A DNA stretch of 64,000 bases from Holacanthus passer (Eukaryota; Chordata; Actinopteri; Pomacanthidae). This document shows, one piece after another, positions 48,470 through 61,100 of this stretch. The notes under the pieces were generated by a model that had not been told where the DNA came from, searched no databases, and was given only the letters and a program-made list of their open reading frames with translations. Each line of letters opens with the position of its first letter. Position 1 is the stretch's first letter. The position numbers and the translations under genes are program-made. The stretch is taken from contig JAFREQ010000024.1 of the NCBI GenBank assembly GCA_025331565.1, positions 3,313,501-3,377,500 of the forward strand, read 5' to 3'.

Positions 48470-48635
48470 GCATCTGGTATTTCTACTTTTACTTAGTTTA
48501 ATTCAAAATGTTACTTAAGTAAAAGTACAAAAGTATAATCAGAATGATATACTTAAAGTCACAATAATAAAAATACTCGTTTAAGTGTAGTAGTTGAGTA
48601 AATATACTTAGTTACATTCCATCACTGACTCCTGG
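48470..48635. repeat. Dispersed 'acttaagta' family copy
   Basis: 'tgttacttaagtaaaagtac', 'gtagtagttgagtaaatata', 'cttagttacattccatcactg': a clear family member just upstream of the vwde promoter region. Confidence 0.8.
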
Positions 48636-48779
48636 AAAACATGATGTTAAATTTTCAAACAACTAAGCGATTGATTGAGGAAAATCTGCAGATTCATCAA
48701 TAATGTCAATATTTTTGTTGCTATTATGATGAAAACACTTTGACCTTTCAGAATAAGAGCTGATCGGTCGGAGGCAGAT

Positions 48780-49031
48780 GTGTGCAGATGTGTGCAGGTC
48801 AGGACGAGGAGGACTCCTCTCGCTCCTCCTAACAGCCTGTGATGCTGCAGCAGAGTCCTGCTCCTCTGATCAGCTCCTCCAGTCCTCCGACCGACCTGAA
48901 GCACCTCCTGCGGGGGCTTCCTCCTCCTGCCGCACCGGCTCCGGCTCGGATAACGGAAACGGCTCCCGTCGCTCCTCCTGCGGCTCCTGGTGCTCTGAGC
49001 AGACTGCGGGTCTCTGAAACGGTGCGGGACG
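48780..49031 (+). promoter_or_regulatory. vwde: GC-rich vwde promoter / 5' UTR
   Basis: The 250 bp before the vwde start codon rises sharply in G+C and CpG (ctccggctcggataacgg, gctcccgtcgctcctcctgc). No TATA box is evident; a GC-rich, TATA-less start is inferred. Frames on both strands here are GC artefacts. Confidence 0.5.
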
Positions 49032-49107
49032 ATGAGGCGTGAAACGGTTTTGAAGCTTCTTCACTGCGTCGTGTTTTTGCTTCCAAACGCAATGCACGTT
49101 CACACAG
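49032..49107 (+). CDS. vwde: vwde exon 1: signal peptide
   Basis: Start codon in good context (A at -3). Residues 1-25 have two arginines then a hydrophobic core, VLKLLHCVVFLLP, as expected for secretion. The exon ends in phase 1 at a consensus GTAAGA donor, and the next exon supplies TT to make Val26. Confidence 0.85.
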
Positions 49108-52100
49108 GTAAGAAAAGTCTCTCTGACTCTGTGTCTGCACTGTTTTCATAGGTTTAGTGGATGAACTTGATGTTAAGCTGATTTGATTTAGTAAAATCAC
49201 ATTTTACAAACCAACAAATAGGATGAAAAATCAGATGTAAGATCTCAAAGTTCTGTGATTCCTCTGGTGGTTTTTTTGTCATTCTGCCAAAAAGAAGCTG
49301 AAACCTTCTCATCCATCATGGATCCAAGGCCACATACCTCCAGCTCACACGCTGTCATTCAAATCAGACAAAGTAATTCACCATCTTTTCGCCCTGGTGG
49401 CTCTTTGGCTCCCGGGCTGCAGGGCGGCAGACTGGACTCTCACAGTCCAGCTGATGAGGACTGAAGCCACCAGGTGTTGAGCATGAAGGATGTCTGTCGG
49501 CAGCTTTGACAGCTCCTGTCGTCTCCTTCAGTGGCTTCATCGTCACCTCTGTGCCAGACTCGGTCATGATATCACCTTTCTCTTGACCTCTCAGGTCAGG
49601 GCCAGAAAACACAAGCAGAGGCTGCTACTTCTGGGTGTCTTTCTTTCTGCTCTCACTTGTGTGGCCACATGCTTTTATGATCATATTTTAACATCTGCGG
49701 TCACACTGTTGAGCTCAAGCCTCTCTCTGTTGTTTGACCTCCTGTCTTCCTTCCCTGATTTCCTGCTCCTGGTTGTGTGTGTGAGCATCATTGACTGCAT
49801 TGCCAATTTATTTTCACGTGATTTCACTTCTTGAATCAGCGAGAAATTTAAGAAGTGACACCAGTTCAGAGGTCTGGAAACGTGTTAATGTGTCACTTTC
49901 TGCTGCTACCAACTCTAGAAAAGCCGAAGATCAATTGTGAATTTAAAGCAAGAGGGCAGCCATTTAGTGTGTATTTGAGAAAAATGGAATCTAAATAAAA
50001 AACACCCTCTTCACAGTTTTGGTGAGTGGAAGGAAGTCCTAACACTGCGACAGAGAAGGAGAGGTCGGCAGGTTAAAGGTTAAAGGAGGACTCTTAAACT
50101 CACAGTTTGAGTGTCGTGGCTTCATTAGAAAGACATCCTCCATCTGTGTACAAACTTTTACACGGATGTTTAAAATGTCATATGCTCATTGCCGTTCTTC
50201 TGTTGCTGTTTTTCATGAACTTAGTGAGACAGTAATCTGGGAGGATGACATCAAAGTACCAACTGATGGAAACAGTCATCAACACCAGATTTTGAATGGC
50301 TGAACAAATCTGATCTGGAGCCAGGATAGTTAAGAGGGGCCCAGCAGCTAATTTGACTTCATCTTAAATTCTTGATCCTCTCTTAATGATTCTCATAGAC
50401 GCTGTCCATTCTGATACTTCTGTTTTGCTTGTCAGATGCAGCAGGGTGTGGCTGGAGTGGGTATTGTTTCTAAATGTCATTTGTGCTCTGCATGGGCACC
50501 TCACTGATACCACTGATGCTCGATAGGCGAGTGCCAACGATGGGCTCGTGTGATCACAGTGTAAAATCTTATCCAGAGGTTTTCTTGGCATCTCCCTGGG
50601 TCAAGGTTTTGTAGACAGATGTAAAATATTTTGTGTTTTATTTTATTGGCTGTTCTAATGATCCCAAAGCGCTCAAGCTGTGAGTTTAAGAGTCCTCCTT
50701 TAACCTTTAACCTGCCGACCTTTACGTTTCTCTGTAGCAGTTTTAGGACTTCCTTCCACTCAGCAAACCTTTAAAGAGGAAGTCTTTCATTTAGATTTTC
50801 CTTCTGTGAAATACACCCAGGATTTCCTTTAGAGCGATCCAAATAAATGGTTGACCTCAAAGTTTTCTGTGAAGATTCATGCTTATCAGGTTGAAATAAC
50901 AATGTATCCAACAGCTCTTTACCACAAGCTGATGAATACCAAGTACTTCCTCCCTTTTTGCTACAACTCATGTGAAACTGTATCTTAAAATGGACCATAT
51001 GGACATCAACAGTCACATCCTGCTGGGAGAAGCCATCAATAATAATGCTGTTAAGATTGGCTCCAGCTCAGGTCTTCATCACTATCAGAGAGGTTGTTTT
51101 CTGAAACTGAATTCCTCGTGCTGGTGTTTTAAAGGTTTTGGCAAGACTCTAGTCATCATGATATATTTGATAAAGAGAGTGATTCATTTAGTTAAGACCT
51201 GTAAACTGCAGGTTACATACCTGCCTATGATCTAATGGCAAAGAAGTAATTTATTACTTAACGCTAGTAAGTAGATTAGCCTTCATTGAATTTGTTTTTG
51301 TCGTTTTTGTCACTCTTTTCTATCAGGTTAGTTGTGTTTCTAAAAGGAGCCGACCTGTTGTGATCTATCCTCAGTACAGAGACCCAGGCTGACCTTTCCT
51401 GGGTCTGATCCAGATTTTCCATCATATAAGATGTGGAGATTTGGGCTTTTCTTTAAGGCAGTCTTGTGTGAAGAGGAGGCTCGTGGCAGCAGATGATGGC
51501 AGTTCTTTTTGTGGAGGAACATCATCACGACTTTCTTGAACATCACATACAATGAGGGTTTTCATGAGATTAGTGTTGCTTCTGGTAATTATAAAATCAA
51601 GCTCTCTCACTCCTGTCAGTGCATTTTATGGTCTGTGTGTGTGTAAACCTCAACACTGAGCAGCATGTTTTTATCAGCTTTGAAATTCAGTTTGAAATCT
51701 TGAATCCAGACCAGCTGGACAATGAATGTCCACAATTCACGACTTGGCCTCCAGAAAGCCTTCCATATAATTGATCATTAGTATTGACAGTCTTGGAGTA
51801 CATCCATTGCTTATGTTGTGTCCCTGGCTGCACTTGCAGTTCTCCCACCAGAGTGTGCATCGGGCGGCCACTCCGTCCTCCAGAACCCCTACCGCAGCAG
51901 CACCTTCAGCTCCAGCTGGCTGCAGCAGTCAGCCCTGCAGGACTTCATCTGCGACCACTCCCTCGCTCCGGGCTGGTACCAGTTTCAGATTTTTGACAAG
52001 CCGGCCAGCATGCCCACTGAGTGTGTGGAGGTAAATGATCTTTTTTTGTAAGACATCTTGCAACGACACAGACTGGAGGACTTGACAGTGTCATACAGTA

Positions 52101-55100
52101 AAGTAACTATCAGAAATATTTAGTAATGCTATGCTGAACCAGTCCACTGTTTTTACAGCAAAACATGTCTAATATAATTTACAGCTAAGTGTTCTGCAAA
52201 TCTACAAATCCATGCAACTGTGTTTTTGAAAATCTGCTTCACGTGTCCTTAGTTTTCATTCATCTGAATATGCTGTGAAACTCAATTAGCAGACGTGTGA
52301 CATTGCCTCAGTTGTTTAAATCATTATAGTGAACATGAAGTTTATATTACTGTCATGCAGTGTTTGTCAAATTTGCATCTGGGTTATGATGAAGTTAGCT
52401 GCATTTATTTTCAGTTTCATCTTCTCTGTCTTGGACTGTAAGATACTTCATCATTAACTCCAAACTGCCAACCTTTAAGCTTCAACTTTACCTCTCTAAT
52501 CCTACAGCTCTTGAGTTGTAACATCCTGAATTGACTGTTATTACCCTCCCTCCGATGAAGCTCATATCTGGTCATTGTGCACACATAAAAAGTAAAATTG
52601 GAAAGAAAAGAAAAAGAAAAATGGTTACTTTTTAATTTAAAGTTCAAAGGGCACAAATTCCATCAGTCAAGTCAGACTTCACCATGTGCCCGCTGTGACC
52701 TGAGTCGAAGGTCGTAAAATTCTCATGACCCCCACATATAGGGAGTTTTCAATTTATCACATCAATCACTTTTGTTTTGTCTTTTCTTCTGAAGAATATG
52801 GTGTTGATTTATTTCAAATGTTTGATTTAGTTTTTTAATTACAAATATCAATACATCAGTCTTTGAAATCTCCCCATCTCATGTGGAGAAACTCTGAGGT
52901 GGCCTCTCTGTCCTCACCTGAGTGTCAAAATAAGACGTGCATATGTGCAAGCATGAATACAAATGCTGTCATGGACACACACTGTTGTCTGTGTGCGTTC
53001 ATGTACATATTTATGAAGGAGAGCGCAAGGAGAGCTGGAATGTGTCTCATTTCCTGCGGGCGTCCTGCTGTGAGGAGCCTGCAGGATCCATCTGAAGTGT
53101 CAGCCTCCCTCTGTCTTCCCAGGCCATCGCTGCTCTCCCTGGTGATGGATTTCCACAGGAGTGGGTGGAGGAAGGAAGAGAGGAACGCTGTGAACATGTG
53201 TTACATAATAAGGCGATGTCTTTATGATGATGGCTCATGAATGGCAAGATTTGTCAAGCCAAAGGTTTTTTTGAAAGGCTCTGTTGTCTGTCAATGTACC
53301 CACATACATTTCTTTGTTGAGCCATCGTGTCAGTATGTTGCCTGCACTATCTATTTCGATTCCTCTTTATTATCCCTAACAAAATATTGTTTCTGAAACA
53401 TATAACACAATATTTAAACTTAGACAAAATGTGGATGAAGTCACCAAACTGTATGAATGGTTCCCCCTCCATCTCTTTCCAAACATCCAGGTGAACCACT
53501 GTGGGACTCAGGCTCCAGTGTGGCTGTCGCTGGGTGAGGGTGAGTCCCTGCCGGGGACTCTGGAAGTCAGGCAGCTGACGGCCTGCGCTGCCTGGCAGTT
53601 CTTCCCGAGCAGCAGCAAAGAATGCTGCATGTTCCGCATCCCGGTCACCGTCCGCAACTGTGGAGACTTCTACGTTTACCTGCTCCAGCCGACGCAGGGA
53701 TGCATGGGATACTGCGCACAGGGTATGTCAGAGCAGAAAGAGTCATATTTCTAATAATAGCATATATATATAAAAAGTGCTAACAGCCTAAATTAAACTC
53801 AATTGGAGAAGCAGCTGTGCTGTATATCCGGTCTTTCTCAGAGAGCCAGACCGCTTATAGCTTGACATAACTAAATGTTTGTTTGAGAGCACATTTACAT
53901 CTCTGACAAAAGTTCAAACCTCAACAAGTGACTTTCTTTGGATTTCAAATCTGTAATTCTTACATACAGCTACATAAAACATAACAAGGGTTGCTATAAA
54001 TATTCATAATACATAATGGTGACTTATAACAGCAATCATAAGGTAATACAAGTTCACTTTATTTGTAGAGTGACATTTGCTCTCTTTGCTCAAGTATTCT
54101 GCATTAAAGATTAGAAGCTCTTCTGTCTCCACAGAAAGTGATAAAACAGACGAGGTAGAGCAAAGTCTGCCAAGTCCATTGTTGGTTCTATTAAGGCCCT
54201 TCAGAGTATAGTGTCAAGCTTGGAGTGTGACCATGTACCACAGAGATATAAGAACTGTATTGAAATTGTCATCCATTTCATCAAGTTTGTTGTTTCCAGT
54301 TTAGTTAAGGGTTTGTTTCACCTCTGAGAGTTCAACAGTAACACAGTATGAAGCAGTCTGTTACTTTGTGCACTGATTTAGAAACAGCAGTAAATGCTCA
54401 TCCTTTTTTGACATATACTCATTTGAAAACAGTACAAAGACAATATATTTCATGTTTGGCCTCATCAACTTCATGGACTTTTGTAGATGTACATGTTTGT
54501 TTATACACATCGTACCAACACTTGTCAACACTTGCACAAATTCAACTGCTTTCCAGATAAGATCTTACAAACAAAGTGTATGTTGGCACCAAATCCATTC
54601 TCTTCTCTGTCATCTAGCAGAAAGCAGAAATCTATTATCTTAATTAATGTTGATTTATCATTGAGTGCCTTTATTTCTCTCCTGTCTATCTAACAGAGAT
54701 GTCGGACACGTCACCCACGACGTCGCTGACCTGCGGCCCTGACGAGGTGAAAGTCGATGGAACATGTAAAAGTGAGGATCCTGCTGCTGTGGTTATGGCT
54801 TACGCTTGTCTCCTCATGTTAGGTCAAACACCAAAACAATCGGGAGGTCAGGGAGTTGCCATGCAGTCAGGAATGCACCGTCGGCCCCCTCACCGCTCCT
54901 CTTAATGAGCTGAGCATGTGTCCCGGCGTCCGCTGGGCCTCCTCTCCATGGTGGCGGCCCTCAGCCAGGTCGTGAATCACGCCAAGGCAGGTTTTAGGAA
55001 GCTGGCAGAGGTGGAAAAGAAAGAGGGAGGTTTAATTAGACATAGATGAAATATCACTGAACATGTTCATTAACTTGTATCAAATAATAGAATCCTGGTT

Positions 55101-58100
55101 GCTGTGATTCCCAAGCTTACGTTCCTAGTTTTGAACACAGAGAGCAGGCCTTGCTGAATATTTTCATGTGTTCATGTTCCTTTGGCTTAAGTTACCTTCT
55201 ACTTTGCTGCATTTGTCAGTTATGACTGTTGTTTAGAAGTAGCAGTTGTATTACTTTTACAGAGCAGGATATTTTTTGTCATTAAATCCACCTTGAATGG
55301 AAATTAGCACCAGGCTCCAGTCAAATGTTTGGAAATGTGTTTATGGTTGATAATCTAATTGTAGCAATAAACCAAAACATTAATGATACACCCACAAAGA
55401 AATGGTCCTGCCCACATGTTCAGGAAGAAGCAGGGCAGTTTATCACCTGGGTTAGAGCTCTCTTGGGCTTTCTCTAACTAAACTGAATATAGACTGTGTG
55501 GCCAAAAATACACGGACACCAGAACAGGAACGTTAACAACTAAATCCATGTGATAGTTGAACATCTAATTCCAAAACCATGGGCATTAATATGTTGCTAT
55601 AACAGCATCCACACCTCTGGGAAGACTCTCCTCAACATATCTGAACCTGAGTGGGGTTGAGGTCAAGGCAGCTGTGCGGCTCTTCAACACCAAACTGGGA
55701 AAACCATTTCTTTATGGACCTGACCTTGATTTCTTATTAAAAGCTCAAACAGCTGTGTTGCCTTACTTTACATCTCTGTTGTGGTTTTAACACTATCAGC
55801 ATGTGGAGAACAATTTTCATTAATGTCATCTCTTTCTGCTTCTCTCCTGTCAGCAAAGCTGCCTCCTACTCCATCTGTCCCAGTGATCGTCTCAGAGGTG
55901 ACAGGAAACACCGTCTACCTGAAGTGCAGCTTTGAGAGCAGCTCTAACAGCTCTCTCGGTTACGTGGTGGCCTGGTCCCGCCTCTCACCCGAGGGCAGGA
56001 AGGAGGAGCTCAAACAGGAGACCACCATCCAGACCTCCGCCTTCATCGAGCTGGACGGCTTCAACCTCCGTCTGGGGGACAAGGTCTGATGCACAGGCTG
56101 CTGTGGTATAACGTGATCTCTGTTGAGTCCAGTTCAGTTTCCAAATGAACTCTAATTCTAGTAAAGGTGCCGTGCCAACATTAACATGAATAACTAATGA
56201 AAGTCAACAGTCAGGGTTAACCTAACCTCATTTAAGCATCTGTGTATGACAGTAGGTGAACTTAGCCCTGGCTCTTTGCTGTATTTAGCCTATGATTATT
56301 GATTAATGAACGCCAACACTCCAGCCTAACTTAACATAAGTTTGTGTTTATGGAATAAGGTTAAGTTTACCCAGATTGTTTTTTTAGTAAAGGTTTGTCC
56401 AGGATACAAACGTCTGGAAAGAAAACTGAACAAACAGATCAGAAAAATTCACGTCTAATTTAAATTCAGTTTTTTGTTATTTGCTGTCAGCAGAACATTC
56501 CTACAGCAATCGACTTCCTATCCTTCTGGAAATAAGACTCACAGTATAAATCAAAGATTTTGCTCTTAGACTTTCAGCCAGCAGTGACTGCAACTATTAT
56601 TGAAAGCTGTCAACATGTAGTTTTGTTTTACTGTGCGCTGGTCATGTGTGTGACCTGGCCTTAACTGTAAAACCTTTAAACATCCAGGATTTTTTCTCTT
56701 TTATTCGCTGCCTGGTTCCTTCTGCTCTGTGTCTGTCTGTCTTCTCTTTACAATGCAGGAATAATAATTCAGTTTTTAAGAAAAAAGACGACATATCTCT
56801 CTCTCCCTCTGTCAGATTTACTGCTCCAGCTCCAGTTTCTTCTTGGACTCGCCCGACGTCCGCGGTGCTTCAGTGGAGAGTCAGGAGTTCTTTGCAGGGA
56901 TTAGGGTATGTCACAGAAATGTGATGTTTTTTTATTATACAGTCTCCTTGGAGCAAAGAGGGATAATAAATTTAAACACACAGAAATAGAAATGACCACA
57001 CACTAAATTTGTAACTGCTCAGCTCAGTATTGGCCCTGCTGTTAATCTGCAGTATCTCATGCAGTGATTTATTTATTTGTTCATTCATGTGTCTAATTAG
57101 CAGGACGTGACCCAGTGTTGGTCACTGAGAAGTTGGTCGCCAGGATGTTGTGTAACACATAACAGACCTAACACATTACAGGATTATTCACACAAGACTG
57201 ATTTCGACTTGGTTGCTTGGTCACTAGAGATGAAACATTTGAAAACCCCAGATTTATTTGAGCTTCCCAAAAAAATCAGACTCAAACTACAGTATAATTC
57301 ATTTAGATTCAAGTCAGTTGGCCGATGCTCTCTCAAAAGCTAAAGAAAGGCCTGGCCAGTTTTTAACAGTTTATAACTGTGTTGTGCAGCTGAGGCCAGA
57401 GGTGAGCAGTGTATCTGAGGACGGACGGCTCTACGAGCTGGTGATTGAGAGCACAGTTCCTGTCCCATGTCTGGAAGAGTCCTCGTCCTCTACAGAACAG
57501 CAGTGCACTCTGTCTCTGCAGCTCAGCACAAGCAGTCCAGGTGAGGACTTGCAGCAAGACAATGACAACGACAACCACTGAAATGATCATTTCTGAACCA
57601 AACAAACCTTTATTTTAACCAGAAGTAAATGAAAGCAAGCTTCTAAATGGATGAATTATTTGAAAATCTTTCTGTTTTATCATCGTGCAATAAGCCTCAT
57701 TCCTCGTTGTGTTCCAGATGAGGGTTTCTTGGGTGCAGATCTGTCTCTGTCCTCCTGTGTGGTGGACCTGTCCGGGGGCCCCTGTAGGGACGGAGTCTGT
57801 AGCCGGGCTCTGATCCACTTCAACCCGGTCGCAGACTTTGTCAAAGATTGCAACAGGACAACTCAGATCTCTGTTAAATCCATTGACACACAGAATTTTC
57901 TGTGGAATGGATACTCACCAGAACCTGCTGAGGTAAACACATGAAACTGTCCTGGGGGAATTTGAAAAACTGATACTTTGTGATACTTTGTTGATGTTTT
58001 ATTAATTCATGTGGTTTTTATATATCAAATAGTTACACATTGTACTATTCCTATTGAACCCTGTTTTTCAAGCTGCTTTTATGATGTGAACCAACTGTTC

Positions 58101-61100
58101 ATGCACTGTGATCATGTATCCTGAGTATTTTATTTTAAGAAGGAATTAAATTGATCTCTCATCTCTCAGATAACAGTGAAGGATGTCCCTTCAGCCTACT
58201 GCTACTCCTTCACTGATCCTCATATTATCACATTTGATGGCAGGTACTTCAGTCTCTTATCAGTTAATCAGGACACTTTATATATATCATAAACTGTAAT
58301 ATACTTGACTGCACTCTAACAAACGTCATTACATGTGGAAATATGTGGCTTCTCTGTCTGTTTTTGCACTGTTAATATAATAGCAGATGTGCAATGATCT
58401 ATTGATCTGAATATTTTTCTTTGTTTATTTACAGGCACTATGAAAACTACCAAATAGGCACCTTTGTTCTCTATAAGAGCAGCTTCTGGCCGTTTGAGGT
58501 CCATGTTCGTCAGTGGGAGTGCGGCAGTGTGGTGCACGCCGCCTCGTGTGTCTGCGGCTTCGTGGTGAGGGACGGTGGTGATGTCATTGCTTTTGACATG
58601 TGCAGCGGAGAATTGGGTGAAACCAAGCCTCATCTGTCTGTGAAGAACAGAGACTTGAGCAAGAGCGGCATTCGCATCACTGAGTCCTACCAGGGACGCA
58701 AAGTCACGGTGAGAGTCAGACACATTTCAAACATCTGATTACTAAAACAGTACACAAAGTACCACTGAATTAAAAAGCTTAGTCAGAGGAAGTGTGAGAA
58801 GAAAGAACTAGAACTGTTTCAGACCAAACCAATCTGTTTATTGAAAAATCTGCACACAAAAGGCCGCTGAGACCTTCTTGCTGGCTGCTTGTTGTTAAAG
58901 GTAACCTGGTAACCTCTGTCTTCCTGCGATGATCCTGAATCTTTCACAGATGACCTTCTCGTCGGGTGCGTTTGTTCGCGCAGACGTGTCCGACTGGGGA
59001 ATGAGTCTGACGCTGAGAGCCCCCGGTTCAGACAGGAGCCACACTGAGGGCCTGTGTGGGACCTATGACGGGCAGTCAGACAACGACTTCCACTCAGCAG
59101 GGGGCGCCACATTGGAGGACTTGAACGCTTTTATCTCTGAATGGAGGTCAGTGTTTCTTGAGAGTCATGTATCAGTTGATATGAAAGTTTTGGTAGCAGT
59201 TGCTGGAAGAGGTTAACATTTTTTATATTGACAACAGACAAATTGATTTAAGAGTTGTTATTTCTGTAAGTCAACTTATAACCTATACAGCTGTGTCTGT
59301 GTCTATTAACTTCTGATTGCTCAATCTTTTCTAACTTCCTTTAACAGCCATCAGTGAGCACAACACAAGACTTATCAGAACTGCTGAATAAGTTTGAAAT
59401 CAGGGCAGAGATTCAGAAATCAGGAACCTGGTTAGCAATATATTAGCTGTTGAGCTAAACTGGGCTTTTTGCCTTCAACTGTTTAGGATGTCAATACATT
59501 TTAGTAGTCATTCAGGAGCCAAGTATCTCCTCCAAAGAGTTGAGGCTTCACCAGGGCTCCAGATCCCAGGAGCCACTGTGTGTCAGTCGATCTGTGTCAT
59601 TTGATTATTTGCAAATTTCTTTCAGACTTTAGGACATCTGTCAGGTTAATGCTCCTGTCAAACCCTGTTGTCTCTTCACTGACATTTCCTCCTTTGTCCT
59701 TTCAGGCTCCCTCCAGGCAGCAGCCTGTTTGACACCGTGCCATCACATCTGAGTACACTAAGCCCCCGCAAGTACTGTAACTGTCAGGCAGAGCCCCACC
59801 TCACTTCTCCCAGAGCCCGATTTCAACCAGCCACCTCTTCCGACTCCACCTGCTCTCATCACGGCAACGTGCACCTCCCCGGTGTCATCCCCACTCTGGA
59901 CGTCACAGCTGAGTACATCAGCTCAGTGGAACTACTCAGAGGTGAAGGAAATGAAAGACAGCCGCTGCCTCCGGGCCACTCCAGCTACAATGGCCAGGAT
60001 CGATCCACCAGGGGTGGAGCTTCAACCTCACCTCACCACCAGAGACGCAGAGGCAGGCGGCAGACCCACCGTTACGTTTCTAACTCCCCGCACCAAAGCC
60101 TGAGCCAGTCTGATCTGGAGGGCTTCACCTACTTTTTCCCCGAGGACCACGAAGCAGCAGTTCAACCAGACTCTTCCCTGATGTGGCCCACACCTTCTGG
60201 CCTGACCGAGCAGCAGGCCAGCACTCACTGCCAGCAGGCCGTGGCAAACTCGAGCATAGCGTTAGGTTGCAGGCGCCTGTTACAAGACTCAATAATTAGC
60301 CGTGTGGTGGCGATGTGTGTTACCGATCTACAGCTGAAGGATGAGCTGTCATGGCTGAATGCAACGTTACCGCTGCTGGAAAATGAGTGTGAGAGGAGGC
60401 TGATGGAGGAGAGGAGGAGAGAAGAAGAGTACCAGGATGTTCTTGCTGTCCTCAAGTGTCCAAACCTGTGCAACTGGAATGGCCAGTGCTCAGAGTGGGG
60501 CTGCGTCTGCTTCCCAGGATTCGGCTCCTATGACTGCAGTATGCTGTCTGGTAAGATGACAGACTTAAGATTGCAGATTTAACCAATTCTCAGGTCTAAC
60601 AGTTGATGCTCGTCTGTGCTGCTTGTCCTTGATGTTGTGAAGACCAGATCCCAGAGATCACCGAATTGGAGAAGGAGGGTCTGTGCGACGTCCGACAGGG
60701 AGACTGCTCCACCGTCCGGGTCTACGGTCAAGGCTTCAAGGATTCCTACGAGCTCAAGTGTGAGTTTGTTAAAGAAAAGGTACTTCGTTTTTCTGTTTCT
60801 TGTTCTGGTTCTTTTCCCCTTCTTTCCACAACGGCTTCACTGTGCATGTCCTTTTTCTAGTACTGCCTCAAAAAAATGAAATCTCTTTATACTTCAGAGT
60901 CGTCCACTTTTTCTTCATTTGTTGGCCATTTAACAACAAACTGATATTGTAGAAAATGTAGAGAGTCAGACTTTAAATATTATCATGATTCTTATTACTG
61001 TTGTGATTTCATGCATGATCTCATCTAACATCCCTGTTCAAATATTCTCTGTGTCAGATGAGGTTGACTGATGAAGTTCAAAATGTTTTCATAGCTCAAC

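Noticed and set aside
49255..51610. Several 60-114 codon ORFs in vwde intron 1
   Set aside because: They are not framed by exons that keep the vwde phase (exon 1 joins directly to 51840 in phase), and some overlap the inverted repeat arms.
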